Part shown: positions 1-12,187 of the stretch, piece by piece
Position numbering within the stretch: position 1 is the first letter of the stretch
Layout: each line of letters opens with the position of its first letter
Assembly (NCBI RefSeq): GCF_041296385.1
Contig: NC_091014.1
Location: 13,119,578 to 13,183,577, forward strand
Length of the DNA: 64,000 nucleotides
Direction of reading: 5' to 3'
Origin: Aphelocoma coerulescens
Taxonomy: Eukaryota; Chordata; Aves; Passeriformes; Corvidae
Position numbers and translations under genes: made by a program
The notes under the pieces: generated by a model
Told to the model about the DNA's origin: nothing
Databases searched by the model: none
Seen by the model: the letters and a program-made list of their open reading frames with translations, nothing else

Positions 1-369
1 GAGCTTGCTCCCCTGCACCAGCTTATCTAGAGAGATGCAGGTGGGTACTGGTAGCACTCCTGGAGCCCACTGTGCGTCCAACTGCCCTCCACAACAGGAG
101 GATGGCTTGTCTCCCTGTTCCCCATGAATATCTGACAGCAGGAGTTTGGGGAGGGCCTGGAACGAGCACCCATAAGGAATCGTGCAAAGGGAGGACTGAT
201 TCTGCCTTCTGACTATTCTGCATTTCAGAGATGCCTCAGCTCTATCTCATTTTGCTACAGCTCCTCACCCCCAAGGCATAAGGGCATCCTATGCATTAGT
301 GCAGGTAGAAACATAACCACTTAGAGAGGCAGTTGAACTGAATTATTTTTTGCAGACCCAAAAATAAAA
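1..369. other. 3' flank of RSBN1L
   Basis: No gene or repeat recognised. In amniotes TMEM60 and PHTF2 follow RSBN1L, but neither is visible here. Confidence 0.5.
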
Positions 370-826
370 CCAATCTGTTATTATGAACCTTTATTAAGTG
401 GCTCACATTTCAGTATAAATCACACTAAAAAGATTTTTAAAAAAGATATTTACACTACAGTGCTGACACATTTAAAATGAAACAATTGGTATAAATAAGC
501 TCTATGGAAAAGCCTGGAATTGTCAAAAAGAATTCTGGCTCATCTTACAAAAAATATATATGTTAAATGTCAGCTCTACTCTAAAACCTACAACTCAAAT
601 TTTTTAAAGACTTCTTTATGTTAAACCTGCAGTGTTTACAGTGCATCTGGCCCTAAGTGCTTTGATACTTCACAGTTATGGACAGGCACTGAGGAATGTT
701 ACAAAGCTACATAACTATTTTCTGTAACAGATGCGAAGACAAGTCACAAACTTGTCTCACGATTTATGATCTTTACATTATTACATCATTAAGTTTAAAA
801 AGGAATTTAAAACCATATATACAAAT
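370..826 (-). other. RSBN1L: RSBN1L 3' UTR
   Basis: AT-rich untranslated sequence follows the stop codon. A canonical AATAAA (TTTATT on the plus strand, 390-395) is followed on the minus strand by a T/GT-rich stretch at about 350-370, as expected around a cleavage site near 370. No competing canonical signal was seen between the stop and 390. The end is therefore inferred, and longer forms leaving the window are possible. Confidence 0.65.
390..395 (-). terminator. RSBN1L: RSBN1L poly(A) signal AATAAA
   Basis: A canonical hexamer on the minus strand, about 430 nt past the stop codon, with a U/GU-rich element 20-40 nt downstream. Confidence 0.6.
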
Positions 827-1480
827 TTAGCACAAAAAATCATCCTCTCTTTGTCCATGCAATTTTGGATATGATGAACTGTGTTGTCTTGTATCATCTG
901 GATGTACGTGACCTCCAGAGCACAACTTGCCTTGTAAGTCCTTGTTACCGGGTTCAAATTTAGAATCCATTTCCAACTTTAGTGACGTCAACTCAACGTG
1001 ATCCAGCCTAGCCTGAACATTCTGTCCCCCGATGTCATTAGGTGTCACTGTCTTTTCAGCAAGATCAACATTCATGGGCTCTTCTTTTACTTGGAGAGAT
1101 GCAAGAGGTTCATGTTTTATCGGCAAAAATTCCTGCTGCAGGTACTTGGTCTGCAGAGTATCTGGAAATTTGGTGTCTTCCGAAGTATCTTTGCTCATGG
1201 TACAAACTCTGTCAGTCTGAAGTCCAACAACCGAAGACTTGGGGTCTGCAGAGGTCCCTGCTTCAACAGTACTTGTGTTTTGAGAGAGTTCTTCCTCTGA
1301 ATGGTAGAGCTTGAGCCGGATGTGCCAAGCCAAACTACACACAGCTGAAACTGTTTTGAACTGGTGCACAACATTCCTCGGTATGAAATAAATGTCATTA
1401 TCAAATAACTGGATTCTGGCATATCGAATGCCTTCCCTTCGCAGCTGATTAAGTTTTGCATCATCAACCCACTGGACACA
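827..1480 (-). CDS. RSBN1L: RSBN1L coding exon 8 (last)
   Basis: A 654-nt last coding exon for residues 638-854 and a TAG stop at 827-829. The first third ([20 protein letters not shown] to [12 protein letters not shown]) is well conserved and completes the folded region. The remainder is an acidic, Ser/Thr-rich tail with two short xKxE motifs (PIKHEP, QVKEEP), which are the form of SUMO-acceptor sites. It ends with EDDFLC. The tail diverges most from the human protein, as expected for a disordered region. Confidence 0.95.
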   Translation of the reverse strand, partial: CVQWVDDAKLNQLRREGIRYARIQLFDNDIYFIPRNVVHQFKTVSAVCSLAWHIRLKLYHSEEELSQNTSTVEAGTSADPKSSVVGLQTDRVCTMSKDTSEDTKFPDTLQTKYLQQEFLPIKHEPLASLQVKEEPMNVDLAEKTVTPNDIGGQNVQARLDHVELTSLKLEMDSKFEPGNKDLQGKLCSGGHVHPDDTRQHSSSYPKLHGQREDDFLC

Positions 1481-1562
1481 CTGTAGGGAAAAGGTGGGGG
1501 AAAGGTAAAAACTCTGACTTAGTACTCAGAGGACACTGACCATTAGTTCTTAGCATGCTTAC

Positions 1563-1671
1563 CTGTGAGAGTGGAGGCTCATGCAAGTCTAACTGCATTC
1601 GCTGAACTACCTCCAAGAAGTCCTCAGCATGAAAACAAATTACATCTTTGGTTATACGAGGCTGCTCAGAC
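1563..1671 (-). CDS. RSBN1L: RSBN1L coding exon 7
   Basis: A 109-nt exon (phase 2 in, phase 0 out) encoding about residues 601-637. It reads [20 protein letters not shown] and then [16 protein letters not shown]. It is only 82 bp (one short intron) from the last exon. It is strongly conserved relative to human RSBN1L. Confidence 0.95.
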
Positions 1672-4600
1672 CTACAGAAGAGTAGAAATGCACAGTCAGA
1701 GGCTGAAACTAACATGCTACAGAAGATAACAAAAAGTCTGCAAGCAAACATAGAGCAAATTATTTAACTTAACTCTAGCATAACCTACATTTTTAAAGAG
1801 AAACATTGACTAAAATGGTTAATTCTAAAACACAACCTCATTAAACTGGTTAAACAAATTTAACTACAATTTCTTTATAAGTGGAAGTAAAGGCAGCATT
1901 AAAAGGCCAACAAAATACACTATTTTTCATTCCTATTTTTAGCTGACCTCTAGTCTGCCTTGATGCTGAAAGACAGCTGCCCCAGATACACTGGGTTTAC
2001 TCTGTCAGCACTCCAACATGATGCACCCATCAGGTACCTGAGCACGCAGCAGTCTGACTGGGAGCACTTGGGCAACAACTGCTCGGCACCTCAGCCTCAA
2101 ACACCTTGTTCAGAGTTAGGAGTAAAAGCTGAACCTATATTAAGCTGCCACAATGCCAGTAAACAGCCAATACTGGCATCCTCCACAAAATATCCCTTAA
2201 AAATACATCCCTATTTATGCTCACTAGAGAGAGCTACACAAGAGCAAAGTCTGAATTAGGCTTTGTCTCCAAATTGTTAGGAGAAGCATCTCTAGCTCCA
2301 AAGCATCTCTCGCAAAGAAATGTACAGTATTTATAAGTTCCTCTGGAGACATTATCTAGAATCAGCTAACAAAAGGCAAAAAAGCAGATACAATCCTTAT
2401 CACTTTCTGATCTAAAGGCCAAACTCTGTTCCCCACTGAAAATACAAAGAAAAAAAAAGCTCCACATATTTGCTTTTCAGGGATGTTTGCATTTTAAAAG
2501 GATTTTTTAAATTTAAATGTGACGATACAAAGATTTCATTTATAAAGGATAAAGCTCACATTGGAGCAGTTTTGCAAGGACAGTTGCTCAGCCAGAAAGA
2601 ACCTATTTGATGATTTCCTTCCCTCCTCCTCTGGAGTCCCCTGGGGCTGACGGAGTGCAGCACCTCCCTGGCCTGCATAGGCATCCAGGCACTGCCCATC
2701 CATCCAGGGACTGAAACCAGGGATCAGAACCACCATCACTGCTGCCCTCCTGCCTCTGCCACCTGCAGGGCTGGGCTGGCTCCTGCCACCCCTCCAGTAC
2801 ATCCCTCCCCCCACTGCCACCCCTCCAAAACCAGGGTACAAGTCAGACCTAGGGGGCCTAGGGAGCAGCTGATGCAGCAGAGCTGATACATTTCAGAAGC
2901 TAATAGATGTTCAAGTGCTCTTTTTTAAAAACAAGATGATCACCTTTATATATACAGATATATGTATGTCCTGTTATTACTGTTCTAGGAAGCTGGCAGT
3001 GACATACAGTTCATTCAGGCTTTTTAAACACAGGAGACATGTTTATTTCATTTAGGTCATGACCTCAATAAAGCAAAAAAAATAACCAGTCTGAGGCTAT
3101 TTTCAGGAGAAAAAAAAATCCCAGATCAACTACTGAAAGTATGCTAGGAAGAATTTTCAGACCACATATTTTACTTTAAATTTTACAAAGATTAAAATGT
3201 GTCTATATTTTTATCTATATACTCCCAAAGATAATTTAAACACTGAAAGCAAAAAGCTTCAGAAATACTTCTAATCGGTCTTAAAAAACATTAACTACAT
3301 TAATCTACCTTTTATAATGCAGGTATTTACTTTTAAAATACGAATTTCCATTTGGAGTCACCATTATTTGTAAATGAAGTTAAGACTTAAAATCAATTGA
3401 AAGAGTATTTCGCACACTAAGAGAACTTCAATCCAAATCAATGTTTTCCCAGCAGTGTCTATTCTGGTTTATGCATGGTCATTCCTAGTCTCAGTCCATA
3501 TATATCTGTCCAAGAGAATGCACCACCAACTCTGTGCTGCAATTCTATCACAAAACACAACATTCCTTTTGCAAACAAATGAGAAAACATACTGTCAGAT
3601 AATTTTAAATTCTGCATTTGCAGACTCTAGCACAACTTTGAGGTAATATTTTGCAAAACCTTTAATTTAGAGGATATCATGTACCCATCCCCAAGCAAAA
3701 CTGTAGCACAGAAGTTCAGTTAATGTCCAAAAAGATAGTAAATGAAAACAGAATGTAAGATAACTTCAGAAAAACCCATTTAAGCCTCTACTAGAGAACT
3801 GCTAGAACTGGTTTTGGCAGTATTTCTTCTCCTTAACCTCCTTCTTCAAAAGGACTGGATTCTTTTTGCTGTAACTTTTCAAAACAGATTAAAGACTAGA
3901 GGTTTTACCATTAATATTTCTGGCCTAATGCATAAACTCTGGCAATATATAACAAATTCCTATGATCATACAAAGAAGCACAACTTCAGTCTCTACAACA
4001 CAAGCTTGAAAGCTGCTTGCTGAAGGACAGGTTTCATTTTGCCAACAACAATGCTACGAAGTGCCTTTTGCTGTCCCTGTAAAAACCCACCCAAATTTCC
4101 CATGTAAAAATATTCTAAACTTCCATAATTTAAAGTTTCACAGGCATTTCGGAAGTTCTAAAGCTCACTTGTTATCACCTATGAAAATGGCATTAAGTAA
4201 TCAGCATGATCACACCTGCATTTATCAGATTTCAGTGCAATCCTTAAAATGTTTGCTAGCAATAGTCAGAGTTCTTCTGTAAATTGTAAATACTCAAAAT
4301 GATAAAAAGAATATCACAATACAGTAATTTTACAAAATACCTCAAATCAAGATCCTGTCACACTTGGGAAAGGGAAAAAAATTTTTCTTCTTCTTCAAAA
4401 TACTATGTTTAGTTTCCATTTCTGTCCTCTAGCACCATAACCTGCCTTTTGCCTTTCAACAGTTCTGTTCCTGTCTGTTCTGAAAGACACCATTTATCCC
4501 ACCTAGCATTAACATTCATCCCTACCAAGCAGGAAATAAATCCCACTTTCTTTAAATCTACAGCAACTTATAAAGCTTTTTTTGCACACTCAATCCATTT

Positions 4601-6365
4601 TTATGGATTTAGTTTAGCAGCCCAGGAATTTCTTTATTTTCTCCTCATAGAAAGCATTATTTTTATATACATTATCTCATCACTAGAACATGTTCATTTT
4701 TACTGCCCTAGTGCCTTAATCACCCCAGAATATCTCCAGCTTTTCAGGTGATTTAAAAAAAAAACCAAACCAACAAAACTGAACAAAAATCAAAACCAGA
4801 TTTTTCAAAACTTCCATTCATGTTGTTTCCTTTAAAATAAATCCACTCACAGATTGCAAATTACAGCAAAACTAATACCTGAAATTATTTTAATGTGCTA
4901 CATTAATCAATGATGCTTCATTATCATAAGCCCTGATTAGTTCTCATCATGTAAGTACACTGAAGTAGCTTTGCAAAATTACACAAAAGTGGAAAGGGAA
5001 AGCAGGAATTATCATTTAGGCCAAATCAAGCCTGAAATACATAACTTCTATTGTGTTGCTTGTGTTGTGCATTTTACTACTCTCCATACATCAGTAACAA
5101 ATTTTTTATTCTGAATTAAAAGAACATTTTCCATCCTTATGCTGAAGTGAAATGCTGGTATTTCTTTTTTATTCCCCAAACTGAAGTACTTTCAAATATG
5201 CCATAAAGCCATAGGATGAGAATGGGAAGCTCCCACACACTTAAATTGCTATCAATTTAAATTCTTAATCTCCACAGACATCCAAGTTCAAGAAGTGGGG
5301 TTTTGTTTGGTTTCTTTACTTCCTTTGCTAGTCCCTCTCTCAAATGTGCAAAGTGTAATCTAAAATACTCAGATCTACACAGTTATCTCAGTTCTTGCCC
5401 TGCTACCCCTGCTCAGTCTTAATTCACCCCAGCATCTCAGTCAAAGCAAGCAGGAAACTGAAGGCTCCCACTGTCATCGACCTGAAGAGGAAGGAAACTG
5501 AAAACCTCAGAGCCCAAGAGACAAACACATTATCATCTGAACAGTCCAGTTCCTCCCCAACAACAATTATTCTACTTTCTGTGTCAATGAACTCATGCAC
5601 TGTAACACAAATTCACACAATTTCATCCAAAGGCAATTCACTCTTCTAACAGCTAGACAGACACAATGAACAAAAGGTATTTATAGTGTTTACATATGCA
5701 AAGGCAACCTCCTCCAAAACTAACGTCATTCTCCAAGATCTGAAGATCCTGAAAAATGCCTCTCAGATCTGGACCAGGAAGCCCATATGTTTATGGGCTT
5801 TTTATTTGGTTAACATGTAAACAAGCTTCAAATGAGGCACATTTCATTTCCAGAGTCTCATATGGGAATTCCAAAGACAGACACCGAAAAATATCACACA
5901 ACTTCTAACAGGATTCTTCCTAGGTGAGCTACCAGAGATAAAGCAGGGTTGTAACAGCCATGACTTGGGAAGCAGAAGCATAAGAATTCTGCTCATGTCC
6001 AGACAACACAAAGAACTGCCAGAAGGTCTCCATGTGCACCTGTGCAGCAGTAACAGCTCAGTCTCTATGCACCACTTCAACCAAAACAAAGTGTGAAGTG
6101 TTTTTACATCTAACATGACCTCAGTTACAGCAACTCAATTATAGCTATTGAACTGTCACTGCAAGGTACCTTTTGGTTTCAACCACACAGCAAAATCATA
6201 TGTAAGCTAGCAGAGGGCAGACAAACATCTAATGCTCAGCCAGACTATGAAGTCTTCATTAAATCTTAAATCCTAGATTAACCTATTCTGCACTCCCTCC
6301 CAATTATAAATAGCAATTCAGGCAAACATTTTTCAGACATCTAGGTGAAGCCAATCAACACCTAC
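1672..6365 (-). other. RSBN1L: RSBN1L intron 6
   Basis: AT-rich intron of about 4.7 kb with no recognised repeat or gene. A moderately GC-rich patch at about 2620-2840 has no identifiable coding content. Confidence 0.85.
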
Positions 6366-6533
6366 CACTCCCCACAGTGCACAGCCTTCAACACTCCCAC
6401 AGCAGCTGTGGTCTGTCGCTCAAAACCTTGTCCTATGTGATCTGCGTGGGCTCGGGTCCGGTCTTCAAATAGCATTTCACGGGGTTCACTGGTTCGAGGT
6501 AGGTACTGCAAGTTTTTTATTTCATTGGTAGTT
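6366..6533 (-). CDS. RSBN1L: RSBN1L coding exon 6
   Basis: A 168-nt exon (phase 2 in and out) encoding about residues 545-601. It reads TTNEIKNLQYLPRTSEPREM, then the highly conserved DRTRAHADHIGQGFERQTTA and AVGVLKAVHCGEW. It has an atgcag acceptor and a gtaggt donor. The HAD triplet is an HxD-type motif in the region shared with RSBN1. Whether it is the Fe(II) ligand pair needs a structure-based alignment. Confidence 0.95.
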
Positions 6534-7050
6534 CTGCATAAGAAAAACAGTAAGAGTGATACAGAAATTTCTCTGAATTAACTAATTTCCATCATAGCCA
6601 ACAGGACTGTGATGAACAATCCCTTCAATGAGAGCAGGAGTCAAACAAGGAAAACAGTAAAATTTAGGTAAAATAAAAATGTAATGAGCTATGCAAAAAA
6701 TCCCCAGAGGTCATAACATCCACTCACGTGTAACAACAGGGATATCAATTCCAGTCTCATGGCACGCATGCAATCAGTAATTGCATGTGTGTACACATTT
6801 TCTTGAAGTTTTCACCTTAAATTTCTACTAAAGCTCCAAAAAGGACCAGCACCTTATTTGGCTACACAGTAAAAATTAAAACAAAAATTCTGGATTCTTA
6901 CATAACAAAACAACAAAAAAGTGTATTTGGAGATGAATACAGAAATTTTTATTAACATACAGTATCAAACAGTCAAAGATTTGGGATAAAATGAATTTGT
7001 AAAGAAAAAATACTAATCAGATATTTACCAATTAAAACAATTCAACTTAC
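6534..7050 (-). other. RSBN1L: RSBN1L intron 5
   Basis: A 517-bp intron between two phase-compatible exons. Nothing else was seen in it. Confidence 0.9.
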
Positions 7051-7193
7051 CTCTTCCTTTTGAAAGGTGACTTTGGCATGTCAGCCACAGGGATCATCTG
7101 TTCTCCTGGACGTACCCACATAATGGGACCATCATCACTGTCTTTACGACTCTCTAATTTTAAACTAGAAAGTGTTCCCCATGGCAGTGTACA
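7051..7193 (-). CDS. RSBN1L: RSBN1L coding exon 5
   Basis: A 143-nt exon (phase 0 in, phase 2 out) encoding about residues 498-544. It starts CTLPWGTLSSLKLESRKDSD and continues GPIMWVRPGEQMIPVADMPK. It is separated from exon 4 by a 198-bp intron. The WVRPGEQMIP stretch resembles the late PGE-type turn of JmjC folds, which is an inference only. Confidence 0.95.
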
Positions 7194-7391
7194 CTAATGG
7201 GAAATACAAGCCACAATTTTGAAGTGAGTCACTTTAATAAACTTGTTAAAAGCAGCCTTTATCTCTCAGGATGAAAATATTTATTAGAACACTCAATTAT
7301 CTAAACAAGTATCACATACTCTCACTTTATTATAACAGCACTACACAGCATGTTGTCCCCCTTCTCCCAGCCCATTCCCTTCTGTCCTTAC

Positions 7392-7529
7392 TTTTAAGAA
7401 GGGTGATTCTTCCAACATATCAAGGAATTCAGGGAAGTAATCCCCCACTTCCTCATCAACTGCTCCAACCAGGCTGATCTGTCTCATTGGGCCAGCTCTA
7501 TACGTACCATGAGAGTATGTTCTTTTTAC
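7392..7529 (-). CDS. RSBN1L: RSBN1L coding exon 4
   Basis: A 138-nt phase 0 exon encoding residues 452-497, starting VKRTYSHGTYRAGPMRQISL and ending FLDMLEESPFLK. It has a ttgtag acceptor and a gtaagg donor. The sequence agrees almost residue for residue with the human protein as I recall it, so this is the best conserved core of the family. Confidence 0.95.
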
Positions 7530-9173
7530 CTACAAGTAGAATATGACAACAAAAATTATACCAAGTCCTCTACTGTGCAGAATCTACATTCAGTGAACAC
7601 CTTTAATCTCTATGCTTATGCTTTCTGACATTAGCCCCTCGGTCTTCAGTGTACTTAAGTGTACTTATGAAGTCAATTACTACAAACTCAAAGACAGAAG
7701 ATCTTATTAAACATCCATGACAATTTGTATTTTAACACCTGAAGGTAAACTGGAATAACTATTTATTGCCTTTCAAGAAAATAACATTCCAAACCAGTAA
7801 CTGTAAAAAAATATCAACACATGTTCTGCTCAGTAACTAGTCAGTAAGGATTCTTACCTGGATTACTCAAGTCTAGATGAATTTCTACCTTTTTCCTGCA
7901 ACAGGCAGAACTCTGAGTTACAAGTAATTTAACTCTTAACACTTCCTCTGCTAATCATCCTCTCCAGTACGGCCTCTCTGTGAGCACATTAACTGGAGCA
8001 AATTACAACAGTGAACACAAAGCTCATAAAGAGCTTGTACAAAAAGCAAGACAATGATAGTCACTCCTTCATTTTTGCTGTGCTGTATTAGCACATCTTG
8101 TGCTCCCTTCAGACTTTAAGGGCTGTAACATTCACCTCTCATGAGAAATCTTTTACTGTAAAATTTGAACAGAAACACATATTAGGTTTTTTTTCAACAA
8201 TCTGATCTGTTGTGATAGATCACCAAAATACTCAGGCATGAGATTGATGAGGGTCATGTCCCCTTAAGCTTTGATTTCCTGTTTAACAGGCTGAAAGACA
8301 CAGTGGCATTATGAGATGAGTGGTGAAGAAATCAGAACAGACGAAAGAGCAAATGGATTACTGCACACACCAAGTAAGGCTCCTGTATGACACCTCTAGA
8401 CATTCTGCATCCAAAGCAAGAAAAAAAAGTGCAAGGAAAACAGTTAATGAAATACTGCTTAGCTACGGTCCTCACCCAAACAGACCATCAACATTCCTAC
8501 TAGTTATGGCAGTGCAGAGGACAATTAACAGCAGTTCCTGAAAATAAAATATGGAACAACACTGTGCCCTTCTGAGAAACTCAACTGATGTAACCAGATC
8601 TTTCCAGAAATGCAGAACCAAACACTGTTCAGATCATCACTCATTCCTCCCAGCAAACAGCGGAACGGCTAAAAGTAGGATTTACAAAGTGTCTTAGCTA
8701 ATGCTACAGCAAGCCATCACAGACACACTGAAAAGAACAGTCCAGTAATATTCTGCTATTCCTCAAATCCTTAGTCATACATTCCTGCAGGGCTTTTTGC
8801 AGAGACAGCTGGTGATTTTGTGATAAAATATCACAAAACATTCATTTTTGCTGAATCTGCATCAGCTCAGTGCTCAGCTATATCTGCCCTGGCACAAAGC
8901 ATCAGGAGCTTGTACAACTACAGCAATGAGCAAGGAAGAACCCTAAAACCCCTTTCTGAAGCTATGGACACCCACAAATCTGTGACACTTTATTAAAAGC
9001 CTAACCTGCAAAAGGATGTTTCTTCCACTGACATAAGTAGCTTAGTATTCCACTACTCCAGCCCAGGATATTAAGATGCTGTTTTCATCTACATCCCTGA
9101 TTAAAGAGAACCATTTTTCTGCCTTCTTCCATGCTTCCTTCTCCTACCTACTACCACTCTCCCAAGTAAAAAG

Positions 9174-9444
9174 TGGTAAGACGAGAGAAAATGGCCTGAA
9201 GTTGTGCCAAGCAAGGTTTAGATTAGATATTAAAAAAATTTCTTCACCAAAAACGTTCTCAAGCACTGGAACAAGCTACCCAGGGAAATGATTGAGTCAC
9301 CATCCCTGGGGGCAACTAAAAGACCAGTAGATATGGAATTTAAGGACAAGGTTTAGTGATGGATTTGGCAAGACTGGGTTAACAGTTGGACTCTTGGAAA
9401 GGTCTTGAAGATCTTTTTCATCCTAAATCATTTTATGATTCATA
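9174..9444 (+). mobile_element. CR1 LINE, 3' fragment
   Basis: It has the typical CR1 3' order: an ATGGCCTGAAGTTGTGCCA-like start, TTAGAT.TT.. then a CACTGGAACAAGCTACCCAGGG block, a CCATCCCTGG block, and an end like TCATTTTATGATTC. It is 5' truncated and non-coding, lying antisense to RSBN1L in intron 3. Confidence 0.85.
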
Positions 9445-9961
9445 CAGCATATGATAAACTGGTTGTGAAACTACTCCAAGTAAAAGCTCTAAAAATTCTC
9501 CTAAAAATACTAACTTAAAGCTTGGAAAAGCTGTGAAGCTTCCAGCTGGATCAACCCACCCATTTGGCTTATACACCACTAGGTGTTGGTAATGAAGCAT
9601 AACGTCAGCAAAGTACTTAGCTGCAGCATAATGCTTGCATTAAGAAGGATCAATTAAGAAATTTTTCATCTGTTCCCAAAAAAAGACCATGCCACTGAAA
9701 GTTAAAACTGAAAAATGAACACAACTTTTTCAAGCACTGTTTGTCCAAGCCCTTTCAGCTCCAGCTCTCCTGGTCAACTGACCTCCCCTTGATCACGAGG
9801 CAATAAAATTGTTTCTCAAGATCAAGCTTAGGAGAAGAAATACCAACATGAATGCTAAAATAATGACAAAGTTACAAATGATGAGTGGTTTCTTCTGGGA
9901 CCATATTCAGAATCACATAATTGCACATACAGAATGAAATGTTTTGAGTGATTAAGAACTC

Positions 9962-10473
9962 TGTAGTGGCTTAACCCCAGGCAGCAGATACTGATCTTAA
10001 AGCGCCTGCTCACTCACCACCCACAATGGTGAGACATGGGAGAGAACAGGAAAAGCAAGGAAATGTATGGGTCCAGATAAACACAGTTTATTTAGAGGAC
10101 ACTGAAGAAGAAAAACCACCAAATAGTGTTTTCCACCACTCACCAACCCCCACAAGCAGACTGATGCCCCAGCAGTCCCCAAGCAATAGGCACCTTCCAG
10201 CCAACCATCAGTCCCCTCAGGATTTTTTGCTGAGCATAATGTTACATGGCAGAGAATATCCCTGCAGTCAATGGGGACCAGCCGTCCCAACCATGTCCCC
10301 TCACAGCTTCTTGCCCACCCCAGCCTACTCATCAGGGGGGTCCTAGAAGCCTTGACACTCTGCCATTGATGCTCAGCAATAGCCAAAACACCAGTGTGTT
10401 ACCAACAGTTTTAGTCACAAATCCAAAACACAGTCCACAAAGAAAATTAACCCGTCCAGACCCAGTATAAACA
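9962..10473 (-). mobile_element. ERVL-type LTR segment (probably solo)
   Basis: About 512 bp starting TG at 10473 and ending CA at 9962 on the minus strand. The starting TGGGTCTGGACGGGTTAATTTTC-like block and the ending GGGTTAAGCCACTACA are typical of a common avian ERVL-class LTR. An AATAAA lies on the minus strand at 10087-10092. No internal retroviral coding region is adjacent, so it appears to be a solo LTR. No clear target-site duplication was found. It is non-coding. Confidence 0.7.
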
Positions 10474-11947
10474 GGAAGTAAATCCATGCTGGTGATCAAA
10501 GGGGAAGATTTGCTCTCTCTTTTCCCTTCCTTCCTGATAGCATTAGGTCCTCTGAAGATGGACAGGGAGCAAGCCTAGGGAACTGATCTGAATTTAATCC
10601 AGGAATTACCTAAAAAATTTCTCTATTTTAGAAAATAATAAAAATTAAATAAAGACGTAGGCCATAAATACTAATGCCTGGCCAGAAAGAGCAAGAGAGA
10701 GGTTGAAAGATGAAGCAGCTGTGGGCAGTGAAAAGCAATTCCCATCACATCTCTTCTCTGAACTGGGTTGTAGCATCCTAAACCCTAGTCTTAGAGCAGA
10801 GGTTGATGCTTAAATTACACTACCTTAGATCAGGTTCTTTTAAAGACTTAAACAAGCACTCACAGTGGGGAGAACCAGCTAATTTTCACTCACTTCGAGT
10901 GCTATTAAGTAACAGTGTGAAAATACCAAAACATCCCACTGATGTTTGACTGTTGACAAACATAAATCTAATCCCAATAAAGACAACAACCAAATAAATA
11001 TAACCTATGGCATGTTAGACAAAAGCAACATTTTCCCTTCCTTTTACTGTCAGTATCCTTTGGCTGGTTTGTTCATAGGAAGAGAAATAGATTCCTCTAT
11101 GTATTTCTAAACTCACAAAAACAGTACTGATGTACTAAAACCAGTACTTACTCATCAAATTCTATATTAAATAATGCACTGACCTCTAATGAAGTATTAT
11201 ATATATGAAGTGTTTTATACATATATATACCTTCTATAAAGTAATCTTCATGGATGTAATTTCACAGGTTACAGTGTGACTAGGTTTTTAGAATTTTACA
11301 GACTTGCTCAAAACTGGAACTATTTAAATCCCTAATAAAAGGAGGAGTCAAGGACATGCTGCTCTTCTAGCACATGGTCAGGAATGAATATACACACAAA
11401 TCACCAAGTACATGCAGTATAATACTACAGACAAGTAAAAGAGAAACATAAAACAATAAATGACATCCTAGCTTCTTTCTTCTCATGTAGCTTACATTTG
11501 AAGTATGTCACCTAAAAACTCACGAAAGGAGACTGTTATTCTCTTACATCACAGTAATGGAAAAATGTAACAGTAAAACCACCACTGAATCCACAATTAG
11601 TAAAACTTGAGAATTATCTGCTTCTGTGACTCACATGGCCTCAACTGATTTTTTTAATGCAATAGCAAATATTTTGACAGAAATGTCTTGGTGTCTAACA
11701 AGAATCTGAAGACTAAATGTGAAAATACATACATACATATATAAAAATAACCAAAAATATATTTGAGCATTATCATCCTACAAATGGAAACATTTTAGAC
11801 ACTATATGTTAAAGACGTTTCCATTTTGTGTTTGAGTAAGTCACAAAGTGGAAGGAACAATCCAGAGAAACTATGCATTTCAAGAGAGGAATTTAAAAAA
11901 TGTAAACTGGGGCAAGTAACAACTGAATTCCTATTTTTGATACAGTA

Positions 11948-11988
11948 GGGTGGGGGTTGTTGTGGGGTTTGGGTGGAGGGTTTTGGGG
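11948..11988 (+). other. G-quadruplex-type G tract
   Basis: Six runs of three or more G within 41 nt (GGG, GGGGG, GGGG, GGG, GGG, GGGG) occur on the plus strand, the template strand of RSBN1L in intron 3. Confidence 0.7.
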
Positions 11989-12187
11989 TTTTTTTCAGTT
12001 GAGACTCTGTAATTAATTTAAAGGTTTAAATTTATTTCAATTTTTCACCTTTAAAACCAAGGAGGTTTTAAAGAGAAAAAAATAGCCCAACAACAAACAA
12101 AAATATTATCCACCAACTGAACCCAAAATAATTTCAAGAAACCTATAAAGTCCAACAAAGACCAACAAAAAAAACCAAAGACATTAC

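Noticed and set aside
10026..10386. Overlapping 106- and 129-codon frames
   Set aside because: They fall within an LTR segment in both strands and have no protein family features.
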